From: Diplolepis rosae
Lineage: Eukaryota > Arthropoda > Insecta > Hymenoptera > Diplolepididae
NCBI GenBank assembly: GCA_030998225.1
Contig: JAPYXD010000715.1
Span: forward strand, 5,336,501-5,400,500
DNA: 64,000 nucleotides
Direction: 5' to 3'
The notes under the pieces were generated by a model. It did not search any database. It saw only the letters and a program-made list of their open reading frames with translations, and was not told where the DNA came from. The position numbers and the translations under genes were made by a program. This document shows, one piece after another, positions 1 to 11,269 of the stretch; positions within the stretch are counted from its first letter, which is position 1, and every line of letters begins with the position of its first letter.

Positions 1-938
1 CATTTACGTGTTATAATGTAACCCGTATAATCCTGAATAATTCTTTACTTAAATCATGGGTCCAGGAGAATTGCTGTGGCAAGTACTTTTCGGATGGATT
101 AATTCGGTTTTATCATTAAAAGCCTTCGCAAGTTGCGAAGCAGACGAACTCTGTTCACTTTTTTCACCAATGCGTTTATGATTGTAATGAAGAATGATGC
201 TTCATAAAGCATATAATACGCAGATTTATAATATCTACAAGATTTTATCGGTTTCACAGCCTAGTATTTCCATAAGCTAAGTGCTCTTCGGCATCGTTGA
301 GTTGTAGACATCATACAAAAATACAATGCCAATAACTCCAAATGAGATCAGTTTTTCTTTGATATCATTCTTTCAAGATCTCTTCAAAAATTGTTTTGCA
401 TTTTTTTAATATCCAAGAAAACACATTATGGATATTTAACACAGCTTTAGTTCGAACTATTTTCTCCTTTTATCCATCCAAAGAGAAAGCTAAAGGTTTG
501 CAATCTGTATAAGAAATAAATAACAAGTTTAAAAAATACAATATATCGAACATTTTTATAAAATCAAGTCAGGAGGCTGGAATATTTTTAATTAATCTAA
601 TTTTGTACATGAGAAAAAAGTTATAATTTTCTTCGTATAAATTAAATAAGATAAGAAGATCTTAAATTGGCTTCGTTATTGAAATACTGCCAAACCCCAA
701 ACGATACCTAAGCTTCATATTCTAATATTATAAACAAGGAATTTTCTTGATATTTTATTATTAAAGATAAAACTAAAATTCCTCAGTTATAAAAAAGAAA
801 ATGTAACGATTTACATGAATGGATAGCAACTTTCGTAGCCTTTCTTTTTCGGTATAAAAAGTTCTTGGAATTATTGTTTCCAAAAACGCATTGGATTCAG
901 GCATCTGATATTTTGGCTCCAAAAAATTCGTGTACATT
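1..938. other. AT-rich DNA, no recognisable gene
   Basis: No coding region, RNA gene or repeat could be recognised here. It is AT-rich with frequent stop codons in all frames, as expected for intergenic or intronic insect DNA. Confidence 0.5.
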
Positions 939-1470
939 TTAAGGTGGCTTGATCGTTTAGTGTCCTATGAAGTGAGGGGCACCGTGGGGGCACGTGTTAC
1001 ATGAATGCTCATTGCTACTTATTTTTTTAATAATCATATGTATTATAGTTACATCTGAGTAGAAGGGTAAGAAATCACGGAAATGTCCCCTGAAAAAAGC
1101 GATAATAAAAAATTATTAGTTTCACCTCGAGGCGATTTCTATATTCTGTACCTTTTTCGCAATTTTCTCTTGATTGAAGTCGTAAACCCTTCGTTTTTAT
1201 AATACTAATACATTCCTCGAAATCGAAAGTACTAGTATATATTTTATTTATGGGGACTTGTGATTTTTTCCGGAGTTTCGCCGATTTTGACGAGGAATCC
1301 CATAAGACTACGTGTTAAACTGACATTTTTTCGGTAGCGATTTTTTCGGCAATGACATCGTCAACCACAGTATTTCTTTTTTCCAAATGAATCTAGCATA
1401 TTTTATTAAGATAATCTCTAAGTTTCAGAGCAGTCTATAATTTTTTTCAAAAACGATCAAGCCACCTTAA
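939..1470. mobile_element. TTAA-flanked MITE
   Basis: The two ends are inverted copies: AAGGTGGCTTGATCGTTT after TTAA at 939-942, and its reverse complement before TTAA at 1467-1470. The TTAA at both ends is the target-site pattern of piggyBac-type transposases. The roughly 530-bp interior has no reading frame of note, so this is called a non-autonomous element mobilised in trans. Family assignment rests only on TTAA and the inverted ends. Confidence 0.7.
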
Positions 1471-1921
1471 AGAATGGAATTTCAATTAAATTATACAATA
1501 ATCCTTGGGTAATCATTAGAACTATTCCTCTAGTTATTTTTCTAGCTTTGACTGGAACTCGTGGCATAAGAGTAACCTGTGAGCGTTACAGTTAGGAATA
1601 ATTTTACGAAAATATGTAAAATTCAAATAATATAATTATGATGTGAAAATAAACAACTTTCAATTTTTTTAAATATGGAGTAAAATTACATATATGGATA
1701 TTATAATATTTTATGTTTATGTAACGCCTTGCTTGCAAATTCAGTGTAAAATGGATTGTCCGTGAAGCTTATATACAAAATCGTTTTCTTGAAAAATAAA
1801 CGCCTTCGTCCACTCGTGAAAATCATCATAAACTTCTCGAATTTCTTAACTAGGTACAGGACAATTGTCTTCTTCAAGGAGGAAAAGAACCTCTCAGGAT
1901 TGCTTATAGAAAAAAATTTTC
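1471..1921. other. no recognisable feature
   Basis: AT-rich sequence between the MITE and the PLE copy. The short reading frames near 1700-2020 on both strands have no recognisable domain and cross repeat boundaries. Confidence 0.4.
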
Positions 1922-2813
1922 GGTCAGCAAAGCCACATGTCCCGAGTCGGTTTTTAAAACAGTTCAGATCGACGCCGTTAACCCTTAAAGGGCCAAAATG
2001 GCATAAACGATACACCGGTCTTTGAGGCCGTGTAACTTATGCTATTCGCGACTGAAAAAATTGAGAGGGACATATTTGTGAAGTTCAAGACGTGCCCTTT
2101 CCAATGGTGAATACGGAATTGATCTAAAAAATTATTAATTATAAAAATATTCAGTAAAAAAAAAAAGCACGATTTTTTCGATCTTTTTTTTTTTAAAGCG
2201 AGTTTTGAAAGGTTTCCCTATCTGTCAATGACCTGGAACATTTATAACCGGTGGAATAAATGTCTGAACTTTAAGAAGGTGTGGTTCAGAGATTAATTTT
2301 TCACTTTTGTCTTTACAAAATGGCTCCCGAATTACAAAATTTTCACGAATAAATTCAGGATTTTTTTTGTTAGAAAATACGAACAAACCAAGGAAATTAC
2401 TAAGAATGAAAAGTTCTTAGAATCACTCAAAGGGTACGTCTGAATTTTTTCAAAACGTTTCGAGCAACTTTCAATTTTTGGAAATAGCATAATTTTTGCA
2501 AAATCAAAAAATTGCTCAAAACACCCCGAAAAAATTTGTGTGTATTCTTTGACTAATTTTAAGAACTTTTTGTTCTTGGTAATTGTCGACATAAGTCTAT
2601 TGTTTTCAAGAAAAAAATTCTCAAATATCAAAGTAGTATCAGACGTAAAATTCCACATCGATCGACTGTCCGCTGCAAACAAAGTTTACATTGCCCAACT
2701 ATCACCAACGTGGAGGTCGACGAATATAGATAGTCTCTTTTTTTTACATTTTTTATTTTTTATTTTTTTTTTAAAATATTTATGATCATGTTTGAGGTTC
2801 AGTACACTAATGC

Positions 2814-2966
2814 TTATCCAGTGTGTAATTGCGAAAAACACTGTAAACAGTAATATTTATCGCAATCAACACAAAATCTTGTAGTTCTTTGACGGCATCC
2901 TTGATTATCACATGATGCTCTTGTTCTTGACTCGTGCCTATGTGACTTGAAATTACCTAATTGTGA
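2814..2966 (-). pseudogene. piggyBac transposase C-terminal cysteine-rich domain, fragment
   Basis: Reading leftward, a 50-codon open stretch ends at a stop at 2814-2816. It shows the cysteine-rich pattern of piggyBac transposase C-termini: ASCDNQGCRQRT, then RFCVDCDKYYCLQCF, about 20 residues before the stop. In intact transposases this zinc-binding domain follows the DDD catalytic core and helps bind transposon ends. Here a stop codon at 2967-2969 lies directly upstream and no catalytic core follows back from it, so it is a fragment. Its strand is opposite to the N-terminal piece at 3377. Confidence 0.75.
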
Positions 2967-3376
2967 TCACGACAAATATTTCCTACTTACTTCTTTACAC
3001 ATCTCTCTTGTTTCCATTTTATGTTCATTGTTCTTTTTGCAAAGATTCCAAAGTATTACAGCATTCGCTATTGACATTTGTATAATCTTTAAGATCGATA
3101 GTGTTAATAGTGTCTTCATTTCTACGAAGCTTTTCTTTCATGCCGGCGTTGTCTCTCGATACCCAATTTTTCTCAATATCGCCTCAATTCAATCAATCGA
3201 ATATACTGCGGTACTTTCGAGGATATTCAGAATTTTCAAATCTCATCAATATAAACATATATCTGTAAATACACACAAAGCAGCACACAAGTACTCCAGC
3301 AGTAAAATTGATTACAAGCTGTTTCTACAACTGCTGAACGTTTGAATAAAATCAAATTTTTTCATTTAACTGAAAA

Positions 3377-3679
3377 ATGGCTAAACGGAGAGCATTGGAA
3401 AATTCAAAAAGGAATTATTCTGAATTGACTGATGATGAGGATTCTGATGAAAATGAGGAAAATATTTTTATACCTAATGGAAATGACTCTGGCTCTGATG
3501 GAGACTGTTCGTCAGATGATGAAAATGCTGATTCAGAAATTTTCATAGAGAATGTTTCATACAGATCTGTTTGTAATAATTACACAGAAAAACAGAAAAA
3601 GTTGGAACCAGATCATAAATTCTCATGGAGTGACGGAGAACAAGTTTACTCTGCGGATTTAGACGTACTCTTTGAGTGA
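3377..3679 (+). pseudogene. piggyBac transposase N-terminal acidic region, fragment
   Basis: The 100-codon frame starts MAKRRALENSKRNYSE and continues with a very acidic, serine-rich stretch (ELTDDEDSDENEEN, then SGSDGDCSSDDENADSE). This is typical of the poorly folded N-terminus of piggyBac-family transposases. The frame then runs straight into the right inverted repeat (from about 3661) and stops there, so the dimerisation and catalytic domains are absent. The acidic character is only suggestive on its own. The location inside TTAA-bounded piggyBac-like ends, beside a genuine C-terminal domain, makes the call likely. Confidence 0.6.
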
Positions 3680-4460
3680 TTCTAAGAACTTTTCATTCTT
3701 AGTAATTTCCTTGGTTTGTTCGTATTTTCTAACAAAAAAAATCCTGAATTTGTTCGTGAAAATTTTGTAATTCGGGCGTCATTTTGTAAAGACAAAAGTG
3801 AAAAATTAATCTGTGAACCACACCTTCTTAAAGTTCAGACATTTATTCCACCGGTTATAAATATTCCAGGTCATTGACAGATCGGGAAACCTTTCAAAAC
3901 TCTCTTTCAAAAAAAAAAGATCGAAAAAATCGTGCTTTTTTTTTAAACTGAATATTTTTATAATTAATAATTTTTTAGATCAATTCCGTATTTACCATTG
4001 GAAAGGGCACGTCTTGAACTTCACAAATATGTCCCTCTCAATTTTTTCAGTCACGAATAGCATAAGTTACACGGCCTCAAAGACCGGTGTATCGTTTATG
4101 CCATTTTGGCCCTTTAAGGGTTAATAAAGTCTTGACGAGAAGTTTTCATAAATGTAAAACTTGTTCGCGTTTTGCTATTGTGAACCAATTTGGCATCCTT
4201 CTTTAATAATAAACATTTTTTCAGAAAAAAAAATTCCGGTCGGTTCGTGTGCAAAATCTTTTATATTTTTTCATTTTATCCGGTTTTTTATTCATAGTGA
4301 ACTTTAAATAATTTTTCAATTCGTGATGCTGCATACTGGACTACTTCATTTTGAATTGCAAGCTATGAGATAAGTTTTTAATTTCTATGATAATTCTTTT
4401 TTTAATTATCTTCTATATTCTAATCCTTTACAGAAATTTTGAATTAATCTTTGAATTTAT

Positions 4461-4502
4461 GGCACTGAAGAGGGCCCCCATATGTGGCCGAAACGTTTGC
4501 CT
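4461..4502 (+). ncRNA. hammerhead ribozyme motif, PLE family A
   Basis: The core CTGAAGA is followed by a G+C-rich imperfect stem II around CCATATG, then GAAAC and GTTT. GGCA just before the core can pair with TGCC just after it as a short stem I. Stem III would be only the self-complementary ACGT, as in hammerheads of PLEs that are thought to act as dimers. Such ribozymes process the transcripts of these retroelements. The call is from motif order and pairing read by eye; no folding was computed. Confidence 0.6.
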
Positions 4503-4602
4503 TTCTTTCTTTTTGCGCATTCTTAAATCTAATAATAATTTTAATCAAAGAAAATAAGAAGAAACTGACCCTATGCCAAAGAAATGAACAAACATAATAT
4601 AA

Positions 4603-4860
4603 TTATGATTCGAGAAAACTATTACTCGTACCAGTTACCTTGCTGAGTTTGCTACTCGATGATGACAAATCACCAGCCTCTTCGGGTATTTCAGCATGTT
4701 TATTTACTAGGTGTCTTGAAATTACAACGGTACTGCCTATTCTTGTTTGATATTTTGAATTGAAATGCTTACAGCTCACCATTTTCTGGGTAGTTGTTTC
4801 CTCCACAACGGCGAAATATTTATAAAACCTTTCAATTGTTGCTATTATGGTTCTGGGATA
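4603..4860 (-). pseudogene. BED-type zinc-finger fragment (hAT-like)
   Basis: Reading leftward from about 4860 the frame gives YKYFAVVEETTTQKMVSCKH followed by FNSKYQT, then STVVISRHLVNKH. This matches the BED finger layout: aromatic residues, C-x2-C, then H-x(3-5)-H in an ISRHLxxKH helix. The second cysteine is replaced by phenylalanine (CKHF), so the finger is probably broken. BED fingers are the DNA-binding N-termini of hAT transposases and their domesticated relatives. A serine-rich tail and a stop follow; no catalytic domain is attached. Confidence 0.55.
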
Positions 4861-5519
4861 TATTTTGAGTTTAGAGGTATCGAAAATAATACAATAATTT
4901 TATTTTTTAGCGTTAAAAACCAAAAAAATATAATTGGCTGGGTGAGACACAGATATACTTTTGTTTCACTCTTAACAAATAGTCAATCCAGACGGTGAAG
5001 ACTTGGAAATTCATGAACCACTGCACTGCCTTCAGTGACAGGTATTATGGTTTTTTAATTTTAACGAGAAAAAATAAAATGATTGTATCAACTTTGATAC
5101 CTTTAAACTGAAAATGTACCGCAGAATCATAATAGGAACAATTTCAATGTTTTTTATGCTCCTCTTATTCATATTATTACGAGGTCAGCGAATGGTTAGT
5201 GAATTGTCAGCGATTTTGCAGACTGGGTCTACCTGGGCAAAATTCTTAAACAGCTTGGGATCTAAAAAGTGATATAAGAACCAGTTATTGTTGCTGTTTA
5301 AGGTTATGTTTAATACATAACCTCTGTTAAATATATAACTTTGAAAACCGTAGAGTCTCCATAGTTGTGTGTTCTGCGATATAAAGAGGAAAAATCTAAA
5401 TTCAGAAATTAAGATCGCCAACGAAAATGTAATTCAAGGTAAGTATTTGAATTCCTTTTTTTTTGTCCATTCAACTACAATAAAGTTATAATGAATTATC
5501 ACAAGCAGATGATAATAAC
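4861..5519. other. no recognisable feature
   Basis: AT-rich sequence. Short frames on either strand lack recognisable motifs. Confidence 0.4.
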
Positions 5520-5702
5520 ACTGGTCAACAAAAGTGACCTACGTGCTTATGGGATGAGATATGTCATTTTCAGGATAGTTTTTTATGCTGAATCCGAGTC
5601 TGGCCTCCATTTTGCCCCAAAACATCAAGTTTTTGAGATTTTTGTAATTAAATTTTTTTTTTGAAAAATTACAAATCATGAAATAAAATATTGTAAAATT
5701 GT

Positions 5703-6249
5703 TTATGTGCCTCCGGCGCGTGAACTAGTTTTTACGCTACAGTTTAGAGTAGCGTAATGTTGTGTATTGCGATACAGAGGAATGTAATGTAAAAATTGAA
5801 CTGCGCGTATGCCTATAACCATACAGCGGAGTGTAATCATCTTCTTCTTTGAACGGCGTTGGCACCGTACTGACAAAGCCTTGTACATTTGAACTGCGCA
5901 TGCTCTATTACAATACGCTACTACTACACAAGATCGATAAAATCAAAATGGCCGGAAGTAGTCGCGAAATGTCAAGTGCAATGGACGAGAATCATGATGA
6001 ATACTAGATTAGATTCGAGGGTACGCATAAAAACTTGTATATGCATCGAAGTCACATAAAATAGAATATGTGCCAATGCACACAATTCGGGTAATTACGA
6101 GACTCGCTTAAAATGCTCGCAAGACTGATCGCGCCTCGGCTTCGTCTCGGCTTTGCCTCACCTACGCCTCGATTACGCCTTGGCTTCGATCTCCTGCGAG
6201 CATTATCACTCGTCGCGTAATAACCCTCATTATGCATCTAGGCACATAA
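5703..6249. mobile_element. GC-richer MITE, copy 1
   Basis: The repeat begins TTATGTGCCT and ends with the exact inverse AGGCACATAA. A second copy lies at 50623-51212 with the same internal order: the block ACGCTACTACTACACAAGA, an AAAATGGCCGGAAGTA block, and a degenerate run of CGCCTCG-like units near the right end. It is richer in G+C than the surrounding DNA and has no credible coding region. Two copies, with short terminal inverted repeats, support a mobile element of unknown superfamily. Confidence 0.7.
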
Positions 6250-6714
6250 TATACTATTTTTTATGAAAAGCAAAATATGATTTCGATGCATTTTTTAGTG
6301 CAGAATCCAACGGTGGGCTTATTTTGTTCATTTGACAATCTACAATATTTGCAATTCTCATATTATTCACGAAGTTTACCATATCTGCAGTGTTGAAAGA
6401 ATTCAAAGCTTCGGATTTTCGAGCAAGTTTTAATCACGCAGGAAAGTGTTCAAGACGCTTGCGCAACTGCCTTCCACTATATCACATGCAACAGCTCTGA
6501 GCTCTTGTTCGCATCGTGCTCCGTGCCATCTTCATTTTATGCTAGACCTCTGCGGAGTGACAGTATATGCTACCTACTCTTGGACCTGGAGTCATTCGTA
6601 TTTAACGCCAATATTGGATACCCAACAGTTGCTGCTCGACTTGTGCTATATCATTGAGGTCAGTATATCGAGGAGATTTCGATCATCTCTTCAGATTTAC
6701 TTTCCCTACTTCTT

Positions 6715-8450
6715 GTAGAGAACCTCAGAATCGATCAAAAAGGATTGAATGATTTGATAAGGGGTCTGAATTTATCTAAAAAGCAGGCTGAAAGCTTGGG
6801 CTCTAGATTCAAGGAAAGAAATTTGCTTGAAAAAGATGCGAAAATCTCTCTTTATCGGAATCGAGAGAAAGATTTAACCACATATTTTTCTAGCCAAGAT
6901 ACCCTCATTTATTGTAACGATGTAGATGATGGACTTTTGAGGGCCATTGGTCATGAACACCAGCCAGAGAATTGGCGTTTATTCATTGATTCTAATAAAC
7001 TTAGTTTAAAAGCTGTACTTTTGCACAACGGAAACGAATATGCATCTATACCCGTTGCTCATGACACCAATATAAAAGAGTGCTATGATGTCATTTAACT
7101 TTTACTCAACAAAATAGATTATAAGCTCCATAAATGGTTCATCTATGGTGATTTTAAAGTAATAGGAACCCTCGGATTGCAACCCGGCTATACGAAATAC
7201 TGTTGTTTTCTATGCACTTGGGACAGCAGAGCGCGATACCAACATTATCATGTTAAAGTTTGGCCAGCCCGTGAGACCTTCGAACTTGGAAAGATGAACG
7301 TCGCTCAAAAATCATTGTTTGATCCGCAAAAGATCTTTCTACCATGATTGCATATAAAGCTCGGCATTGTGAAAAATTTCACCAGAACGTTGAATAAAAA
7401 CGGAGAAGCTAGTCTTATTTCTTAAAAACAAATTCCCCTGAGCTTATTGAAGCTAAAATTAGGGAGGGAGATTTAGATGGAGCACGAATCCGACAACTAA
7501 TGCTGGACTGTGATTTCGAAAGGAGCTTGTCTGAACTTGAGAGACAAACATGGTTGTCTGTGAAAGTAGTCATAAACAATTTCTTAGGAAATACAAAATC
7601 TAGAAACCACAAGCACCTGATCGACAACGAGCTGCAAAACTTCCGTGAAATGAAAATGAACATTTCACTGAAAATTGAAATGATGCATTCGCAAGTAACA
7701 CAAGATCATCTATTAGACGTCTAAAACAGCTTTTTGGGAATAACGGGAGAGCTCTAGAATACGTTCCGATTTTCCACCGCATTTGCTATTAGACGTCTAA
7801 TAGAGCTCAAATTGGCCACTAATTCAATTATTTTTAGCGCCTAGAAGAGGTATGAAAAATTTCTCTTGAGACCGATATCTAAAAAAACAGTAAAAATATC
7901 ACTTTTAGCCCATTTTTTAATAAAATACAATTTTTCATACCTCTTCTAGAGCTCTTAACGTAGATTCAAGAGGACTGGAATTCCTTTTTTAAGAAGCTCT
8001 AATAGAGCTCTTCAAACAATTTAAAACTCATCGAATGACTCTCCTCTAAAAGACGACATAAGGACGTCTTGAAGATGCTTTTCGTGATCGTCTGTTAGAC
8101 GCCAAAAATAATTGAATTAGTGGCCAATTTGAGCTCTATTAGACGTCTAATAGCACTTTCGGCGGAAAATCGGAACGTATTCTAGAGCTCTCCCGTTTTT
8201 CCCAAAAAGCTGTTTTAGACGTCTAATAGATGACCTTGTATTACTTGCGTTCTCACTTGGATTTCTTTCAAAAAAATATGGGAGCAGTTAGTGATGAACA
8301 TGATCAAAAATTTCATCAAGACATCGCTACAATCGAGAAGAGGTTTAAGGGTAAGTGGAGTAAAAACGTTTTAGCGGACTAGTGCTGGAATCATGCAAAT
8401 GAAGCAAATGCTCATCATCGTCGAGCATGCAAGAAGATAAGTTTCTGATT
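6715..8450 (+). pseudogene. transposase-like gene of unnamed family, broken
   Basis: The frame is open from about 6712 to a stop at 7096 and includes NWRLFIDSNKLSLKAVLLHN followed by GNEYASIPVAHD. After a stop the same protein continues with GYTKYCCFLCTWDSRARYQH, then GKMNVAQKSLFDPQKIFLP, LHIKLGIVKNF, and, past an inserted MITE, GAVSDEHDQKFHQDI. I recognise this as a very repetitive family in arthropod and cnidarian genomes, usually annotated only as uncharacterised. Its association with inverted ends at 22518/24990 suggests a transposase. No DDE triad was identified. The copy is broken by stops, frameshifts and the insertion. Confidence 0.7.
7688..8251. mobile_element. MITE with ~150-bp inverted ends, inserted in coding sequence
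   Basis: The left arm (from CGCAAGTAACACAAG) and the right arm (to CTTGTATTACTTGCG) are inverted copies for roughly 150 bp, both containing TATTAGACGTCTAA palindromes. It splits the host frame between codons for MMHS and SHLDFF of the unnamed transposase, which shows it is an insertion. The flanks TGCATTC and TGCGTTC may be a diverged target duplication. No coding region. Confidence 0.7.
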
Positions 8451-8575
8451 GCAAGCAACAATTTGACTTCATTTTCCAACAAAAGCTAATAACTGATGGC
8501 AAAGAATGGATATTTCGAAGACACAGTACAATCTTCTAAGAGAACTAAGAATATGCCAAAAAATTCTTCAAAATA

Positions 8576-9321
8576 AAGGGTGATTCAATACGTGGTACTT
8601 TTTTCAATAGGCATTCTCGGGCATATTACGCGTGATATCTCGTGATCTGACGCCGTTATGTATGTGAAATGACTTGTTTATGTTGATAAACCACAATCGA
8701 TTGATGCATTGGGAGCGAACATAACACGCCTTATTAACGAAATACCGGCCAATATGCTCAAGAGAGTGCTCGAAAATTGAACCCACAGAATGGACCATGT
8801 GAGAGCTAGTTGTGGGCAACATTTAAACAAAATTACCTTCAAATATCAAACGTCATAAACCAAAATATCCTCTCAAATACAATTTTTGATTGTTTAAAGG
8901 CATGTGATACTTGTGAAAAGTATCAAGTTCATATGAACATTTGGTCCAGTTTCTAAAAGTTTGTGTCCAAAATACAATACATTAAATGTAGTTTCCAAAA
9001 TTTGAGAAATGGTAGAAAAGATGAAAACGGAAGTAGATAGACTACTTTTTGTTTTGATAATAAAAAAAAAATTTCCAAAATATTCTGAAAAATTGAACTT
9101 TTTTAATTTCCAAACCAAAAGTAGTCTATCTACGTTCGTTTTTATCTTCTCTAATATTTCCAAAATTTTGGAAACAAAATTTTATGCACCTTGGACACAA
9201 ACATGTAGAAACCTAAAATCAATAAAATTTTCTAGTTTCCTAAGTTTCACATGCCCTTAAATTGATTTTTATGTGTTTTATTTTTAAAAAAACTTCCGGT
9301 AGCTCTTATTGGATCACCCTT
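8576..9321. mobile_element. TA-flanked MITE
   Basis: The ends AAGGGTGATTCAATA and its near inverse TATTGGATCACCCTT are each flanked by TA (8574-8575 and 9322-9323), the mariner/Tc1 target pattern. The interior has no transposase but carries another, TTAA-flanked MITE at 8898-9256. Confidence 0.65.
8898..9256. mobile_element. TTAA-flanked MITE nested in another MITE
   Basis: TTAA (8894-8897) is followed by AGGCATGTGATACTT; the far end is AAGTTTCACATGCCC before TTAA (9257-9260). A second inverted pair sits inside: AGTAGATAGACTACTTTT near 9030 against AAAAGTAGTCTATCTAC near 9116. The whole 359-bp piece could fold into a long hairpin. piggyBac-type target site; no coding region. Confidence 0.65.
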
Positions 9322-9569
9322 TATATACAAATTACCTTTTTTTCTATCAGGGAAGATCGAAAATTTATTTACGCACGTTGTGTAGGTCTCAGCCGAAGCA
9401 ATACCCACTAAACTCAAAACTCCCTCGTTTTACTAGCCAGACCATGGCCCCGTAACCGCGTTAGCATTACTTCAGAGCCATGTTCTATAGGCGTACTACG
9501 CCGAGCATCGGCGTTCTTCTGTGTTATCTGCTTGGCTTCATTCGGTAACACTGTTGTTTCCTTGAACAG

Positions 9570-10390
9570 GTCGTAGCTGTGTGTCCCCCTTACCGTTCCT
9601 GTTTCTATCAGGCCCCTGGAAATCTGCCTTCATGTGGCCAAAGCCAAGGCAGCGGTGAAACCTTCCAGTAGACCCTGCAGGAGACCCATCGGATCTTAAT
9701 GTAGGTCACTTTAATCACCTTCAGGGCCCGCACTTCCTGCAGCAGGACGTACGTTCTTCTTGTGCCTCTGAAGGATTTCTTGCTTAGAGACACCTTCAGG
9801 TCCATTGCCTATTCATGATCGAAGAAGCCTTTTACGGCCTATTCAACATCCTCAACCTCAATTCAGAGGATAAGGTGGCGGAAAAATCCGTTTGCACCAA
9901 TAAGCTCTTTGAGGATGGAGTCTTCTCCCCTCTGTCTTGATTGAAGCTTTTAAGTTTCACCAGAAGATCCTTAGAGTGCGTTTCCCTAATTTGCTGGACA
10001 GTGATGCCCACTTCCTCAGGTTTGACCCGCTTCTTCAGATCATTCAATATGGCTGCATAGCTCACCCCCTCAGCAGGCTTTATTAGCATCGCTTCTGGGC
10101 CCGCACGCCTTAGTCACTTCGGTTACTTAGCCTCCGATTTAGGCTTCAGTTTCGATAGCTTCTTTCTGGTCGGAACCTCCATCCACTCCTCCTTTGTGGC
10201 GGTTCTCGACCTCTTCTCCAGCTATTTTGTTGAATTCTCTCGTGGACTCACAGTATGCGCTCTACGTAGTTTCCACAAGTCCGGAGTAGACCTCAACGTG
10301 GGTTGTGGGGCAATTTTCAACCTGAACATGCACCTGGTGGCTTGTTCTAGGCCCCCCTGCTCGATTTCAAGAGAAACCAGAGTAGGGACG
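9570..10390 (-). pseudogene. R1-clade non-LTR retrotransposon ORF1 (gag-like) remnant
   Basis: Reading leftward, one frame gives MLIKPAEGVSYAAILNDLKK followed by RVKPEEVGITVQQIRETHSK, the conserved central part of R1/Jockey-type ORF1 proteins. Further on another frame gives RGTRRTYVLLQEVRALKV and IKIRWVSCRV, which in intact relatives leads into the CCHC zinc knuckles; here these are frame-shifted. ORF1 proteins bind the element's RNA. No ORF2 (endonuclease and reverse transcriptase) follows on the left, so the copy is both truncated and decayed. The G+C content is visibly higher than in its surroundings. Confidence 0.75.
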
Positions 10391-10439
10391 GAATACAAAT
10401 AGCTATAGCTTATATTATAGTAATTGGTTTGCATGTGTA

Positions 10440-11250
10440 TAGAGTATTTTTTTGGATGGTCTTTCCTTTAGATATTATTCCCACGTGGCAGAGCCTGTTC
10501 ACGAGATCCGAGTAGAACAACCTTTTCAAGAAAAATTGTTCCTGAACTTTAACAAGCGGAAAAAAGCGAATTTTAAAGACAGTTTCACACGATTTATCAC
10601 AAGGTAAAGTTTTTTAATTACGTGTCAAGACTTTAGCGGAATTAAGCGTTTTGAGTTGAATATATTTAAGCTGACTTGAAGAAAAATAATTCTTAATGAT
10701 ATTATATCAACATATATTGTGTATTTTTCCTAAAAATTACATTACCATCTTTTTTAATTTGCAGGTGTGAAGTTCCTATCTTTTACAAAGGTCGTATGGA
10801 CATTCAGAAATATAGAATTTTATATTTCTTGAACTCTGCACTACGTATCACCAAAAGACTCTGAAAATCCACGTATTGTGTTAAATATTTCTTACTGTTC
10901 TGAAGCCCACACAGGTGTACATTTATGTCATTTCTTAAAGAAAACGCTAACAATCGAATATTTTTTATTCACCAGGCGTAATTTATTATTCTGTGACCGA
11001 AATGCTTTCAATATTGTAAAAGCAATCTCACTGGATTCGGAAAAAATGTATCCAAACAGCGTACCTTTGAAGATTATTCAAGACGCAGATACTCGTTGAA
11101 ATTCCCAATACGTTATATTGGAAACAAAATTACATTTTGAATAACCTCATGGTAGAGCATTGAGTATTCTACAAAAATATTCAGTTATTTCTAATTCCCT
11201 AATGAGAAAAAAATAAGAAATGGTCACAAAATATCTTTAAGTACTTACTT
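10440..11250. other. no recognisable feature
   Basis: AT-rich DNA. A short frame around 10878-11099 has no recognisable domain and no splice context that convinced me. Confidence 0.4.
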
Positions 11251-11269
11251 CTGTTAAAGAGTCAACAGA

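Larger units (their letters stand above)
1982..4120. mobile_element. piggyBac-like element with ~460-bp inverted ends
   Basis: The element starts CCCTTAAAGGGCC directly after TTAA (1978-1981) and ends with the inverse before TTAA (4121-4124). Unlike typical piggyBac elements with short ends, the inverted repeats run about 460 bp (1978-2441 and 3661-4124) with small differences such as indels in the A/T runs. Between them lie two transposase remnants on opposite strands: a C-terminal cysteine-rich domain reading leftward and an acidic N-terminus reading rightward. The central catalytic region is missing, so the element cannot be autonomous. Termini, TTAA and the two protein ends together support the family. 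Confidence 0.85.
1922..4605 (+). mobile_element. Penelope-like (family A) terminal segment, split by piggyBac
   Basis: The stretch 1922-1977 and the stretch 4125-4605 align, in the same order, with the reverse complement of 23600 down to about 23060. Shared landmarks are the CCACATGTCCCGAGTCGG block on the left, and on the right a TTCCGGTCGGTTC block, a GCAAGCTATGAGATAAG block, the hammerhead motif and the closing GACCCTATGCCAAA. The piggyBac-like element at 1982-4120 sits between the two parts, so it inserted into this copy. No reverse transcriptase is present. Assignment to PLE, rather than to a small retrozyme-like element, is from the hammerhead and is not certain. Confidence 0.6.
5520..8575 (+). 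mobile_element. decayed DNA transposon, unnamed family, copy 1
   Basis: The left end ACTGGTCAACAAAAGTGACC and the following ~170 bp resemble the left end of the element at 22518 and the inverted right end at 24990. Downstream lies a broken gene of the same protein family as in that second copy. No matching right end was found before the MITE at 8576, so the element appears truncated or interrupted on the right. Two MITEs (5703-6249 and 7688-8251) are inserted in it. Confidence 0.55.

Noticed and set aside
2947..3345. 132-codon plus-strand frame inside the piggyBac-like element
   Set aside because: No recognisable motif. It lies between the two transposase remnants and probably covers non-coding leader sequence.
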